Origin: Brevibacillus brevis
GTDB taxonomy: Bacteria > Bacillota > Bacilli > Brevibacillales > Brevibacillaceae
Assembly: GCF_001039275.2 (NCBI RefSeq)
Contig: NZ_CP030117.1
Coordinates: 1,323,501-1,387,500 of the forward strand
Reading direction: 5' to 3'
Length of the DNA: 64,000 nt
Below the pieces are notes generated by a model. It saw nothing but the letters and a program-made list of their open reading frames with translations. It had not been told where the DNA came from and searched no databases. Position numbers and translations under genes: made by a program. The stretch's first letter is position 1. Every line of letters begins with the position of its first letter. Shown one piece after another: positions 7,497 through 15,685 of this stretch.

Positions 7497-9018
7497 ACAA
7501 CTCCTTCAACAACCTCTCCAGCTTCTTCTGTTGATCCTTCCGTTTCTTTTTCGCGATCCGGTCTTCTTCTTGCAGGGCCTTGACAAGAGAGAAGCACATC
7601 AGGACCATGATGACGGTAAAAGGCAGCGCTGCCACAATGGAGGCTGTCTGTAGGCCTTCTAAGCCGCCGCTTAACAAGAGAACGATTGCGATTGCGGATT
7701 GGAGGATGCCCCACGTGATTTTTACCCGATTTGACGGGTCCAGATTGCCATCAGAAGACAGCATGCCAAGCACGAAAATAGCTGAATCCGCCGATGTGAT
7801 AAAAAACGTGATGATCAACAGAATCGCAACGACAGCGAGAATGTACCCCATGGGCAACTGCTCCAGTGCGAGGAACAATGCAGTCGAGATGTCACGTTGC
7901 ACTGCTGCCCCTATAGCCGCTTGATCAAAAATCTCGAGGTGAAGCGCTGTCCCGCCAAACACCGAAAACCAAATAAAGCTCAACAAACTCGGTACGAGCA
8001 TCACGCAAATGACGAATTCCTTGATCGTGCGACCTTTGGAGACGCGTGCGATAAACATGCCGACGAACGGCGCCCAGGCAATCCACCACGACCAGTAAAA
8101 CAGTGTCCAGTTAGCTACCCATGTGCCTTGTGTAAACGGGGTCAGCCGCAAGCTCATCGAGATGAGATTGTTCAAATAACTGCCCAGTGTACTGGTGAAG
8201 GCGTCAAATATAAACGAGGTTGGTCCCAATGTGAGCGTCAGCAAGAGGAGCAACAAGGCCAAAACCAGATTCGTATTGCTCAAATACTTGATTCCCCGAT
8301 CCAGTCCTGTCGTAGCCGAGAGCAAAAATAGGACCGTAATAACGGAAATGATCACGATTTGCACGGTGGTGTTGGTCGGCAATCCAAAGAGGTGAGACAA
8401 GCCTCCGTTTATTTGCAGAGTTCCAAGACCAAGTGAGGTTGCGACACCGAATGCCGTGGCGATGACAGCTAGAATATCAATCCCTTTTCCAAGCGGTCCG
8501 TGTATGCGTTCACCGAGCAGCGGGCCAAAGGTGGAGGAGATCAAGCCCTTTGTTCCTTTGCGAAATTGAAAATACGCGAGAGCGAGAGCGATGAGAGCGT
8601 AGATCCCCCAAGGATGCAGACCCCAGTGAAAAAATGCATACCGCAGAGCAGTTTGTGCGGCTTCGGTCGTTTGTCCAGTCACGCCTGCTGGCGGAGAGAA
8701 GTAATGAGAGACGGGCTCCGCCACTCCCCAAAAGACAAGACCAATCCCCATCCCAGCAGAAAACAACATAGCAAACCAGGTAGGCAGTGAATACTCCGGC
8801 TCGTCATCGTCGCTCCCCAAGGGGATTTGTCCGTATCTGCTAAAGGCAAGGAAGATGCAGAAGATCAGAAAACCGAAAGTTACGATTAAATAAAACCAGC
8901 CAAAATTCGTCGTGGTCACTTTTAGTACTTGGGAAGCCGCTGAGGCGAAAAGCTCAGGAGAAATCGCGCCGAACAGCACAATGACAAATACAATGACCAA
9001 GGATATCAGGAAAGTCAT
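7495..9018 (-). CDS. BCCT-family transporter, probably glycine betaine uptake
   Basis: A 507-residue integral membrane protein with about 12 hydrophobic segments and BCCT signatures: SAGMGIGLVFWGVAEPV (about residue 88), GWGLHPW-like HWGLHPWGIY, and WTLFYWSWWIAWAPFVGMF with the aromatic betaine-binding box. Close relatives such as OpuD and BetL import glycine betaine with sodium for osmoprotection; choline or carnitine cannot be excluded. GGGAGG precedes ATG. The C-terminus ends in a basic, helical tail (KKKRKDQQKKLERLL), seen in osmosensing members. A LysR gene lies 94 bases upstream on the same strand. Confidence 0.92.
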   Translation of the reverse strand: MTFLISLVIVFVIVLFGAISPELFASAASQVLKVTTTNFGWFYLIVTFGFLIFCIFLAFSRYGQIPLGSDDDEPEYSLPTWFAMLFSAGMGIGLVFWGVAEPVSHYFSPPAGVTGQTTEAAQTALRYAFFHWGLHPWGIYALIALALAYFQFRKGTKGLISSTFGPLLGERIHGPLGKGIDILAVIATAFGVATSLGLGTLQINGGLSHLFGLPTNTTVQIVIISVITVLFLLSATTGLDRGIKYLSNTNLVLALLLLLLTLTLGPTSFIFDAFTSTLGSYLNNLISMSLRLTPFTQGTWVANWTLFYWSWWIAWAPFVGMFIARVSKGRTIKEFVICVMLVPSLLSFIWFSVFGGTALHLEIFDQAAIGAAVQRDISTALFLALEQLPMGYILAVVAILLIITFFITSADSAIFVLGMLSSDGNLDPSNRVKITWGILQSAIAIVLLLSGGLEGLQTASIVAALPFTVIMVLMCFSLVKALQEEDRIAKKKRKDQQKKLERLLKEL

Positions 9019-9112
9019 CTCTATCCTCCCGGGAATCTACAAGAAATGGTAATAGTTTATCATCCCGCGGGATTTCCAAGATTATTCCGGATGTGACCGC
9101 CCTTAAATGGAG

Positions 9113-9985
9113 TTACGATGAAAACGTCTCGATAAACCGATTCGCTGCTTTGGACAGATGACGTCCAGACTGCCAAACGACAGCAGCGGAAGAATAAATG
9201 GAAGTCCCGGAGAGTCGAATCCCGCGAATTTGTTCGCTCTGATGAGTCTCCCATGCCGAGATGGGGACGATAGAAGAACCGACCGAGGAGGCGACCATGC
9301 TGACAATGAGAGAGATGTCCGGGCACTCGCAGATGACGTGCGGTTCCACACCTAGACGGGAGAATTCCTTGATAATCAAGTCGTAGATGCCCAATCCTGG
9401 CGTGCTCGGCATGATGAGCGGAAGCTCCGCGATCTCGCGCATTTCGATTTCCTTGCGATCGGCATAGGGGGAGGTGGCAGGAACGATGAGCACAAAATCC
9501 TCTTCCTCCAACGGAATCATGGTGCAGTTGTTCAACGAGTGGGGAAGGCGTACGATAGCGACTTCTATGGTTCTGCGCTCCAGCCACTGATTGAGGAGCT
9601 GCGTATCGCCTTTCCAGATTTTATACGTAATGAGCGGATACTTTTGCTGAAACACACGAATTTGTTCTGGCAGGCGATAGGCCGACAGTGCACTGACACC
9701 GATGGACAGCGTCCCACGAATGCCTTCGCCTGTTTCTTTGACCTCGGAGAGAGCTTCCTCCATTTGATGAACGATATTGAGTGCCTGTTTATAGAGAGTG
9801 ACGCCTGCTTCCGTCAGGACCATTTGTTTTCCGGAGCGCTCAATGAGCATGATCCCGAGCTCCTCCTCCATTTGCTTCAGTTGCTGACTCAACGGCGGCT
9901 GAGCCATGTTCAGCCTTTTAGCCGCCCCCGTTATTTGACCTTCCTCTGCTATGGCGATAAAGTAACGCAGTTGCCGAATATCCAC
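9113..9985 (-). CDS. LysR-family transcriptional regulator
   Basis: A 290-residue LysR regulator: winged helix at residues 1-60 (QITGAAKRLNMAQPPLSQQLKQMEEELG) followed by a periplasmic-binding-like co-inducer domain. I start at GTG 9985 (MDIRQLRYF) because AGAAGG lies 8 bases upstream; the TTG at 9991 is too close to it. It is transcribed divergently from the NCS2 permease with a 155-bp region between them containing repeated ATATGAAAA words, so the permease is the likely target. The BCCT gene downstream on the same strand is an alternative or additional target. Confidence 0.92.
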   Translation of the reverse strand: MDIRQLRYFIAIAEEGQITGAAKRLNMAQPPLSQQLKQMEEELGIMLIERSGKQMVLTEAGVTLYKQALNIVHQMEEALSEVKETGEGIRGTLSIGVSALSAYRLPEQIRVFQQKYPLITYKIWKGDTQLLNQWLERRTIEVAIVRLPHSLNNCTMIPLEEEDFVLIVPATSPYADRKEIEMREIAELPLIMPSTPGLGIYDLIIKEFSRLGVEPHVICECPDISLIVSMVASSVGSSIVPISAWETHQSEQIRGIRLSGTSIYSSAAVVWQSGRHLSKAANRFIETFSS

Positions 9986-10019
9986 ACACAATGCCTTCTT
10001 TCCTTACGAGAATAGTTCC

Positions 10020-10065
10020 ATATGAAAACGATATGAAAATTAGATTATATGGATATTTTTCATAT
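10020..10065. promoter_or_regulatory. Probable LysR operator between lysR and NCS2 permease
   Basis: ATATGAAAA occurs at 10020-10028 and 10031-10039, and its inverse TTTTTCATAT at 10056-10065, giving a direct repeat plus a 25-bp-spaced inverted repeat. LysR proteins usually bind such paired sites in divergent promoters. Assignment to the adjacent regulator is inferred from position. Confidence 0.5.
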
Positions 10066-10140
10066 TGATGAAGCTATGATAGCATGTTTCCTGTGAATCT
10101 TCACTTCATGGAAAAGACATAAAAGAAAGAAGGGAAATCC

Positions 10141-11433
10141 GTGCGTACGTGGATGGAAAAGCTATTTCACTTGCGCGCTTACGACACGACGTTTCAAAGG
10201 GAACTCATCGCCGGATTTATTGGCTTTGTCACCATTGTCTACATTGTTGCCGTAAACGCTTCGATTTTAAATGATGCTGGAATACCGATGGAAGCAGGCA
10301 TTCTGGCGACTGTATTGACGGCATTTATCGGGTCACTTCTTATGGCTTTTTGGGCAAATGCTCCGATTATTCTGGTTCCCGGAATGGGGATCAACGCCCT
10401 GTTTACGTTCACATTATGCCAATCGATGGGCCTCACTTGGCAGGAAGCGTTGGCTGCTGTTTTTGTTTCGGGTCTAATCTTTACTGTGATTGCCTTTACC
10501 AAGGCCGCGACGATATTGTCCAATGCGATTCCCGCTTCGCTAAAAGAAGCGATTACCGTAGGGATTGGGTTGTTCTTGACCTTCATCGGTCTGCAAAAGG
10601 GCGGGTTGATCGTCATGAATCCGTCTACATTTGTCGCGCTGGGTGACTTGTCCAGCCCGCATGTGATCGTCACGCTGATTACTTTGATTGTTACGTTGAT
10701 TTTGTTTGTTCGCAATGTGCCGGGCAACTTCTTGATCGGAATTGCGATTGGTACAGGACTTGGCTTTTTGTTCGGGATTGTCGAGCCAGGAGGGGGAGGA
10801 ACGTTTTCGTTCGCGGATTACGGAAGCGTTTTTGCGGGTCTTTCCTTTTCTGCCATTTGGGCGCTGCCATTTTGGATCGCGACCTTCTCATTGGCGATGG
10901 TCATCGTCTTTGAAAATATTGGCTTGATTCATGGACATACCTCGATGCTTGGACAGCCGCAGAAGTTCGGCCGCTCGCTGCAAGCGAACGCGTTGTCGGC
11001 TGCCATCTCTGGCATTTTGGGAACCAGTCCGACAGTTTCAACGGTGGAGACCGCGGCAGGAATTGCAGCAGGAGGACGGACGGGACTGACCGCACTTGTA
11101 ACAGGCACCTTGTTCCTGCTCTCACTCGGTTTGCTGCCTGTCATCAAAATGATTCCGGATGGAGCCATTGCTCCGGTGCTTATCATCATTGGCGCACTGA
11201 TGCTGCAAAACGTACAGAATATCAATCTGAAGGACTTCTCGGAAGGCTTCCCGGCCTTTTTGATCATCGCGATTATCCCGCTGTCCTACAGCATTGTAGA
11301 TGGGATTGCGTTTGGATTCGTGGCGTATCCGCTCATGAAGCTGGCATTGGGCAAACGTCGCGAAGTGCCTGCGCTGATGTACGTCATCGCGGGATTGTTC
11401 TTGCTGAATCTGATGCTGCCGATTTTCGCATAA
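10141..11433 (+). CDS. NCS2-family (AzgA/PbuG-like) purine permease
   Basis: A 430-residue membrane protein with 12 or more hydrophobic segments, resembling the AzgA/PbuG branch that imports hypoxanthine, guanine or adenine by proton symport. Visible marks: the N-terminal RELIAGFIGFVTIVYIVAVN, GMGINALFTF, and GTSPTVSTVETAAGIAAGGRTGL, close to the family's GTSxxTxxxESAAGxxxGGRTGL. The start is GTG, with GAAGGGAAA upstream. It probably stands alone under the divergent LysR regulator. No purine riboswitch is visible in the leader. Confidence 0.9.
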   Translation: MRTWMEKLFHLRAYDTTFQRELIAGFIGFVTIVYIVAVNASILNDAGIPMEAGILATVLTAFIGSLLMAFWANAPIILVPGMGINALFTFTLCQSMGLTWQEALAAVFVSGLIFTVIAFTKAATILSNAIPASLKEAITVGIGLFLTFIGLQKGGLIVMNPSTFVALGDLSSPHVIVTLITLIVTLILFVRNVPGNFLIGIAIGTGLGFLFGIVEPGGGGTFSFADYGSVFAGLSFSAIWALPFWIATFSLAMVIVFENIGLIHGHTSMLGQPQKFGRSLQANALSAAISGILGTSPTVSTVETAAGIAAGGRTGLTALVTGTLFLLSLGLLPVIKMIPDGAIAPVLIIIGALMLQNVQNINLKDFSEGFPAFLIIAIIPLSYSIVDGIAFGFVAYPLMKLALGKRREVPALMYVIAGLFLLNLMLPIFA

Positions 11434-11442
11434 CGAGTAGTC

Positions 11443-11471
11443 TTCCCTCGACTTGGGTCGGGGGTTTTTTG
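11443..11471 (+). terminator. Terminator after the NCS2 permease
   Basis: CCCTCGAC pairs with GTCGGGGG (one G-U pair), followed by six T. Confidence 0.8.
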
Positions 11472-11543
11472 TTCTGTTCTCTAGAAAGTGGCGCAAGGAT
11501 TGTGAAATAATGGATGGAAAGTCGAAGGACAGGAGGATTTTCC

Positions 11544-11945
11544 ATGATCCATGAGATGACGTTTCAATTGCGTACTTCAAATTTCGCCAAAGGACAAGCC
11601 TGGTACCAGAGCTTCCTACAGAGAGAGCCGGATTTTGTTCCGCATGAAGGTTTTGCTGAATGGGAAGTCTTGCCTGGGTGTTGGTTGCAGTTGGCAGAGG
11701 GGACACCAGCGGAAGGAAGCGGTCCCGTGCGTTTTGCTGTGGTCGATATCGAGATGGAAAGAGAAAGACTGATCCACGAGCTGCAAATCGAGCGGTTTGA
11801 GATTTTTCAACGGGAAGAGGTCCCGGTCAAGTGGGGGACGTTTGCCGATCCATGGGGGAATCGTCTGGGGTTGTTCGAGTACCTGGATGCGGTTGAAAAA
11901 GAGGAGAAGCAAAAAAGACTTGCAAAAAAGTCCCTTTGCCAATGA
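11544..11945 (+). CDS. VOC (glyoxalase/bleomycin-resistance fold) protein
   Basis: A 133-residue protein with a single VOC-type beta-alpha-beta-beta-beta pattern: TFQLRTSNFAKGQAWYQSFL at the N-terminus and KWGTFADPWGNRLGLFEY near the C-terminus, where family members place metal or substrate ligands. Reaction unknown. ATG 11544 has AGGAGG 6 bases upstream, so upstream in-frame codons are not used. The last codons overlap the bidirectional terminator shared with the convergent secreted-protein gene. Confidence 0.82.
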   Translation: MIHEMTFQLRTSNFAKGQAWYQSFLQREPDFVPHEGFAEWEVLPGCWLQLAEGTPAEGSGPVRFAVVDIEMERERLIHELQIERFEIFQREEVPVKWGTFADPWGNRLGLFEYLDAVEKEEKQKRLAKKSLCQ

Positions 11946-11965
11946 GAGTGGCAAAGGGATTATTT
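11923..11965 (-). terminator. Terminator at a convergent gene junction
   Basis: TCCCTTTGCC pairs perfectly with GGCAAAGGGA. The minus strand continues with six T, so it chiefly ends the secreted-protein transcript. On the plus strand the tail is a weaker TTATTT. The stem begins inside the VOC reading frame. Confidence 0.8.
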
Positions 11966-11984
11966 GTGGAGAGATGCTTAAGAA

Positions 11985-13055
11985 TTATCGATTTACCAGC
12001 GTAAACGCTTGTTTTACTTGGTCAAGAGACATCATCAGAGGGATGAATTTCTTTCCTTCTTTGCTTGCTGGATCAAATACCGAGTCTTGAGGCAAGCTTG
12101 CTACATATACCGTGTTGGTTGCTTGGTTACGTGCAATTTCAGTGCCGACTGGCGGCTCGTCCGGGTTGTTCAGTTTTTTCCAGTCATTCAGATCAAACGC
12201 AGTGATAACCACAACAGGTGTACGATCTTCCGCTTTGTCAGCATTGAAGATGAAGCGGGTTACACTCTTAGCTTCTGGCAAGTATTCGTCTGCATTTGGT
12301 CCGGTTTTTTCCTCAACAAGGATGTTGCCGTTCCAAGATTTTGGACCTTTAAAAGCAAAGGCAGAGTCTTGGCTTTTGAACGTATCATGATAGACTTCGA
12401 GTGGTTTTACGGCTGGTTCGAAGTTGGCACTCATCAATTCCCATTTGGTTTGGTTCCACTTCCATTTGGATTTGAGGTAGCCGCGAACATCTGCATTGTA
12501 ATCACCAGTCAGACGCTCTGTGCCTTCCAGTACGTAGAGACCATTTTTGTTTAGATCGATTGGCTTCAGTTCCACGAAGTCCGCTCCGACTACACCTGCT
12601 TTGTTTTTATCCAGACCTGGCAGGCTGAGCTCTTTCGCTTTTCCATCCTTGATGGTGTAGATGTGATTGGTTGTGTAGCCACCGCTTCCGCCAGTGCTTG
12701 CAGTAACCATGATCTCGCCTTTTTTATCGTAAGTGAAATCTTGAACGGAGAGCTTCGGCTCGTAGCCGTCGTCCTTCACGTCGATGTTAAAAGATTTCTT
12801 CGTTTTGCCATCTGTTACTTTGATAGTGAGATCCTTAACGTATGGGCTGTTTTTCTCTTTTTTCCCGTACAGAACGACTGTGTCTGCGGCCTTGTCACCC
12901 GTTACGTCTGCTGTTTTTTTCGTAATCTCTTGCAAGCCTTTTGTTGTAGCAGTTGTGTTGCTTGCATCTGCTGTAATGGCATACCCACCAGTGAAAAGTA
13001 CGGAAGTAAGTACTGTTCCTGTTACGAGTTTGTTCAAGTGTTTCATGTGTTTCAT
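11985..13055 (-). CDS. Secreted protein of unknown function
   Basis: The 356-residue protein starts with a clear signal peptide (KHMKHLNK basic end, hydrophobic core, cleavage near ITADAS). Residues 45-135 look like a calcium- or VCBS-type beta domain (DVTGDKAADTVVLYGKK, then a TASTGGSGGYTTNHIYTIKDG segment), and the C-terminal half (about 200-356) is a separate mixed domain with LEVYHDTFKSQDSAFAF. I do not recognise the second domain. GGGGAGGAG precedes the first ATG. A transcript-ending hairpin follows the stop, so it is probably monocistronic. Confidence 0.8.
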   Translation of the reverse strand: MKHMKHLNKLVTGTVLTSVLFTGGYAITADASNTTATTKGLQEITKKTADVTGDKAADTVVLYGKKEKNSPYVKDLTIKVTDGKTKKSFNIDVKDDGYEPKLSVQDFTYDKKGEIMVTASTGGSGGYTTNHIYTIKDGKAKELSLPGLDKNKAGVVGADFVELKPIDLNKNGLYVLEGTERLTGDYNADVRGYLKSKWKWNQTKWELMSANFEPAVKPLEVYHDTFKSQDSAFAFKGPKSWNGNILVEEKTGPNADEYLPEAKSVTRFIFNADKAEDRTPVVVITAFDLNDWKKLNNPDEPPVGTEIARNQATNTVYVASLPQDSVFDPASKEGKKFIPLMMSLDQVKQAFTLVNR

Positions 13056-13216
13056 GTGATGAATCTCCTCCCCAGTCTTGTTGACTGATCATGATGAAAT
13101 GTGTAGTGTGCTGTATTTTGTGCTTGTCCTTGCTACACGTTCATTATGTACGATAGGGTGGATGCGTTGGTTACAGACTGTCGACATAAAACCTACAAAT
13201 CGGTAACAGGTAAATG

Positions 13217-14173
13217 TTAGTGTGCGAGGAGGTTGCTCGCTTCTTTTAGTAGTGCCTCGCTGCTTTGCTCCAACAGCATCGGGTAGAGACGTGTTTTGTC
13301 CGGAGCTAACGCGAGGAGCTGATCATATACCGCAGCGGAGGCATAGAGCAGGTCAGAATCGTGAATAATCTGCTGCAAGGAGCGTTCATCAGCGAATCCC
13401 GCGGTCATATGTTGAATCTGTTCGATACCTGCCTCTTGTACACGGCCCGCCATCCATTCCCCGCCCTTTTTTCCGAGACAAACAAACCCAACTGTACGGC
13501 CTGCCTCCAAGCGAGCGATCTCCAGAAGCGTGCTCGTCTGGGCATTTGCTCCAATAATGAGAACTGATTTATGATAACGAGCAGCTAATTCTTTTACTTC
13601 CTCTGCATGGTTGACGGTGGTGACAATTTGGTCGGCATCTTGTAAGGCAGGGAGGACATCTGAATGGTTTTCAAGATAGGCAACCTGAATGGGCTGACCG
13701 ATGATCTCTTCTATTTTCCTACGATAAAAAGGATGATCATGCTCGTGACATTCCACCAAGAGCCATCGAGCTTCTTTTTTGGAGCGGGAAAGAAACAAAT
13801 GTCCGTAAGCAATCGAAGCAAGCATAAGCTCATCCAGCGAAAACGGGAGCTGCTGTGCCTCGGTCATGATTGTTTTGGCGTGATCAAAAAGCGATTGCTG
13901 ACGCATGCGAAAGGCAGTAATCGCAGGTTGGTCTGCGATAGAAGTACCGCGACCCTTTTGCATATGGACGAGCCCTTCATCCCGTAGCTGTGTGTATACA
14001 GCATTAATGGTGTTGCGGTTGACTTGCAACTGATCGGCTAATTGGGCAGCAGGTGGAAGCATTTCCCCCGGTTGAAGGTGGCCTAGGCCAATGAGAAGCT
14101 TCAATTGTTCTTTGATTTGCACATGGATCGGGATTGGAAAGTCCGCATTTAGCCGCACAAGTGATTGAGTCAT
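13217..14173 (-). CDS. GntR-family regulator with C-terminal sensor domain
   Basis: A 318-residue protein. Residues 10-75 are a GntR winged helix (PIHVQIKEQLKLLIGLG, then ADQLQVNRNTINAVYTQLRDEG). The remainder is an alpha/beta domain with repeated strand-helix units (LLVECHEHDHPFY, ADQIVTTVNH, VGFVCLGKKGGEWM), as in GntR proteins that sense small ligands or peptides. I start at ATG 14173; the in-frame GTG at 14188 is part of the GTGAGGCG ribosome site. It is divergent from the HPP gene, with operator-like words between them. Confidence 0.88.
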   Translation of the reverse strand: MTQSLVRLNADFPIPIHVQIKEQLKLLIGLGHLQPGEMLPPAAQLADQLQVNRNTINAVYTQLRDEGLVHMQKGRGTSIADQPAITAFRMRQQSLFDHAKTIMTEAQQLPFSLDELMLASIAYGHLFLSRSKKEARWLLVECHEHDHPFYRRKIEEIIGQPIQVAYLENHSDVLPALQDADQIVTTVNHAEEVKELAARYHKSVLIIGANAQTSTLLEIARLEAGRTVGFVCLGKKGGEWMAGRVQEAGIEQIQHMTAGFADERSLQQIIHDSDLLYASAAVYDQLLALAPDKTRLYPMLLEQSSEALLKEASNLLAH

Positions 14174-14220
14174 GGATATTCGCCTCACAGTTTGGTGTTT
14201 GTATTCATTTTACTAAATAT

Positions 14221-14263
14221 CTAGGTAACTAGCTATTATTTGTGTTTTTGTAAGATACCTTAC
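14221..14263. promoter_or_regulatory. Operator-like words between gntR and HPP genes
   Basis: CTAGGTAACTAGCTATT (14221-14237) shares TAGGTAACTAG with a site directly upstream of the Crp/Fnr gene at 14944-14959. A further GTAAGATACCTTAC palindrome (14250-14263) carries the inverse AGGTATC word. The bound regulator is unknown: the GntR and Crp/Fnr proteins are both candidates. Confidence 0.5.
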
Positions 14264-14311
14264 AGAACAAGAAAGGGCCACTTGCTACGATGTGAGTAGG
14301 AGGTGGCTGTG

Positions 14312-14839
14312 ATGAGTGGTGGATGGAGGATAAAAGAATTTGTAGGTAAAATGAAGGGGAGAAGCAGAACGCCCTTGAAAATATCTGGCTCGGTTGCTTT
14401 GATTGGGGGCCTTGGCGGATTAGTGACGATAGGGGTACTGGGCATGCTGACGGAATTAACTACCGCTGTCTGGTTGATGGCTTCCTTTGGGGCCAGTTGT
14501 GTGCTTGCTTTTGTGGCCTGGGATTCGCCGTTATCTCAGCCTCGCAATATTATCGGGGGGCATTTTTTCACCAGCTTGGTTGGCGTGCTGCTCTATCAAA
14601 TAGGCGGATCGCAGCTGTGGGTCGTAGCAGTTAGTGTCGGTCTTGCGATTGTCGCCATGCATGTGACGAAAACGACGCATCCTCCTGCGGGTGCCAATCC
14701 GATCGTCATTGTCATGGATGGCAAGGGGTGGGAGTTTTTATTGTCTCCGGTACTCATAGGGGCAGTAGTGGTGGTGCTGATTGCTCTGTTCGTCAATAAC
14801 ATGCATAAGAAACGTGCGTATCCTGTGTTTTGGGTATAG
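14312..14839 (+). CDS. HPP-family membrane protein
   Basis: The 175-residue protein has about four hydrophobic helices and the family signature HPPAGANP (about residue 126). HPP proteins are membrane proteins; plastid and cyanobacterial members have been linked to nitrite transport, but the substrate here is not known. AGGAGGT precedes ATG 14312; an in-frame GTG at 14303 is less well placed. The next gene is a Crp/Fnr regulator that shares an operator-like word with this gene's upstream region, suggesting joint regulation. Confidence 0.85.
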   Translation: MSGGWRIKEFVGKMKGRSRTPLKISGSVALIGGLGGLVTIGVLGMLTELTTAVWLMASFGASCVLAFVAWDSPLSQPRNIIGGHFFTSLVGVLLYQIGGSQLWVVAVSVGLAIVAMHVTKTTHPPAGANPIVIVMDGKGWEFLLSPVLIGAVVVVLIALFVNNMHKKRAYPVFWV

Positions 14840-14854
14840 CAGTATCACGGTAAA

Positions 14855-14888
14855 GAATGGCCGCCTTTTAGTAGGTGGTCATTTTTTC
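14855..14888 (+). terminator. Terminator after HPP gene
   Basis: AATGGCCGCC pairs with GGTGGTCATT (two G-U pairs), followed by TTTTT. Confidence 0.75.
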
Positions 14889-14913
14889 ATGTGGAAGGAA
14901 GAGGGTAGGGTAA

Positions 14914-14959
14914 TTGACAAATGAATTTAAATACATAAAAGTATAGGTAACTAGGTATT
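14914..14959 (+). promoter_or_regulatory. Promoter and operator of the Crp/Fnr gene
   Basis: TTGACA (14914-14919) is followed at 16 bases by TAAAAG (14936-14941). Directly downstream, around the expected start of transcription, is TAGGTAACTAGGTATT (14944-14959), a tandem of TAGGTA words shared with the gntR/HPP region. Its position suits a repressor, perhaps the Crp/Fnr protein itself. Confidence 0.55.
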
Positions 14960-14980
14960 TAAAATAACGAGGGATGTATC

Positions 14981-15616
14981 ATGAGTGAGCCGATCAAGCA
15001 TGAGGGAATGGGGGAGCAAATCGTTCTTGCCAAGAAAACGGTGTTTCAGACACCGGCTGACACGCGAATGGGCATTTTCTTCATTCAAAAGGGACTCCTG
15101 CGGTTCTCTCGGCTGAACGAGGATGGAAAATCCTTTACTGTGGGATTGCTGGGACCTGGAGCTGTATTTGGCGAGATTGAGGAAATGGTGCTAGGGTCAC
15201 GCGCTGTCTACATTGAAGCGATGCAAAAAACGACCCTTACTCATTGGAGTGCGACTCGGATGGTAGAAATGCTGCAAGCATGTCCACCAGACTTGAAAGA
15301 AATGATGTTCCAGTTGTCCAAACGATTGGGCGAACAAGAGGAGCGGATGGAAAAGCTCGCTTTGGAATCGGTTAGGGATCGCGTACTCCATCTGTTGGTT
15401 CAGTTGTGTCAGCGATTTGGAAAAGTAGAAGAGCCATTTTGGAAATTGACGGTATCTCTCTCCCATCAGGAAATTGCCAATATGGTGGGGGCGACCAGAG
15501 AAACCGTTTCATTAGCTTTAGCCAGTTTGGTCGATGAGGGAATGGTGTTGGTGTCCCGCATGTCGATTGCTGTGCATGCATCGAGAATGGTTGATAAAAT
15601 AAAAGAATGCAAGTAA
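14981..15616 (+). CDS. Crp/Fnr-family transcriptional regulator
   Basis: A 211-residue regulator with an N-terminal cyclic-nucleotide-binding-like beta barrel (residues 15-110, including GPGAVFGEIEEMVLG), a long dimer helix (about 110-140) and a C-terminal winged helix with SHQEIANMVGATRETVSLAL. There is no N-terminal cysteine cluster of the FNR type, and the cAMP phosphate-binding signature is incomplete, so the signal is unknown. GAGGGATG precedes ATG. It lies 140 bases after the HPP gene with its own promoter. Confidence 0.9.
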   Translation: MSEPIKHEGMGEQIVLAKKTVFQTPADTRMGIFFIQKGLLRFSRLNEDGKSFTVGLLGPGAVFGEIEEMVLGSRAVYIEAMQKTTLTHWSATRMVEMLQACPPDLKEMMFQLSKRLGEQEERMEKLALESVRDRVLHLLVQLCQRFGKVEEPFWKLTVSLSHQEIANMVGATRETVSLALASLVDEGMVLVSRMSIAVHASRMVDKIKECK

Positions 15617-15635
15617 AATGATTGAATGCTCAAAA

Positions 15636-15680
15636 CGGGCCGCGGTTCGTAAACTCCCGCGTTATCAAAACTAGGAGGAA
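15636..15680 (+). promoter_or_regulatory. preQ1-I riboswitch
   Basis: The leader has the compact preQ1 class I layout. CGCGG (15641-15645) pairs with CCGCG (15657-15661), enclosing the C-rich loop TTCGTAAACTCC. This is followed by an A-rich strand (ATCAAAACTA) running into the AGGAGG ribosome site. Ligand binding would form the pseudoknot and hide the Shine-Dalgarno, so control should be translational. The downstream gene is a queuosine precursor transporter, as expected for this riboswitch. Confidence 0.85.
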
Positions 15681-15685
15681 ATCAT

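Noticed and set aside
7580..8790. Plus-strand reading frames inside the BCCT gene
   Set aside because: They are antisense to a well-supported membrane protein; the translations are Arg/Gln-rich and featureless.
10066..10140. Purine riboswitch before the NCS2 permease
   Set aside because: The conserved loop sequences of the purine aptamer are absent and the leader is too short.
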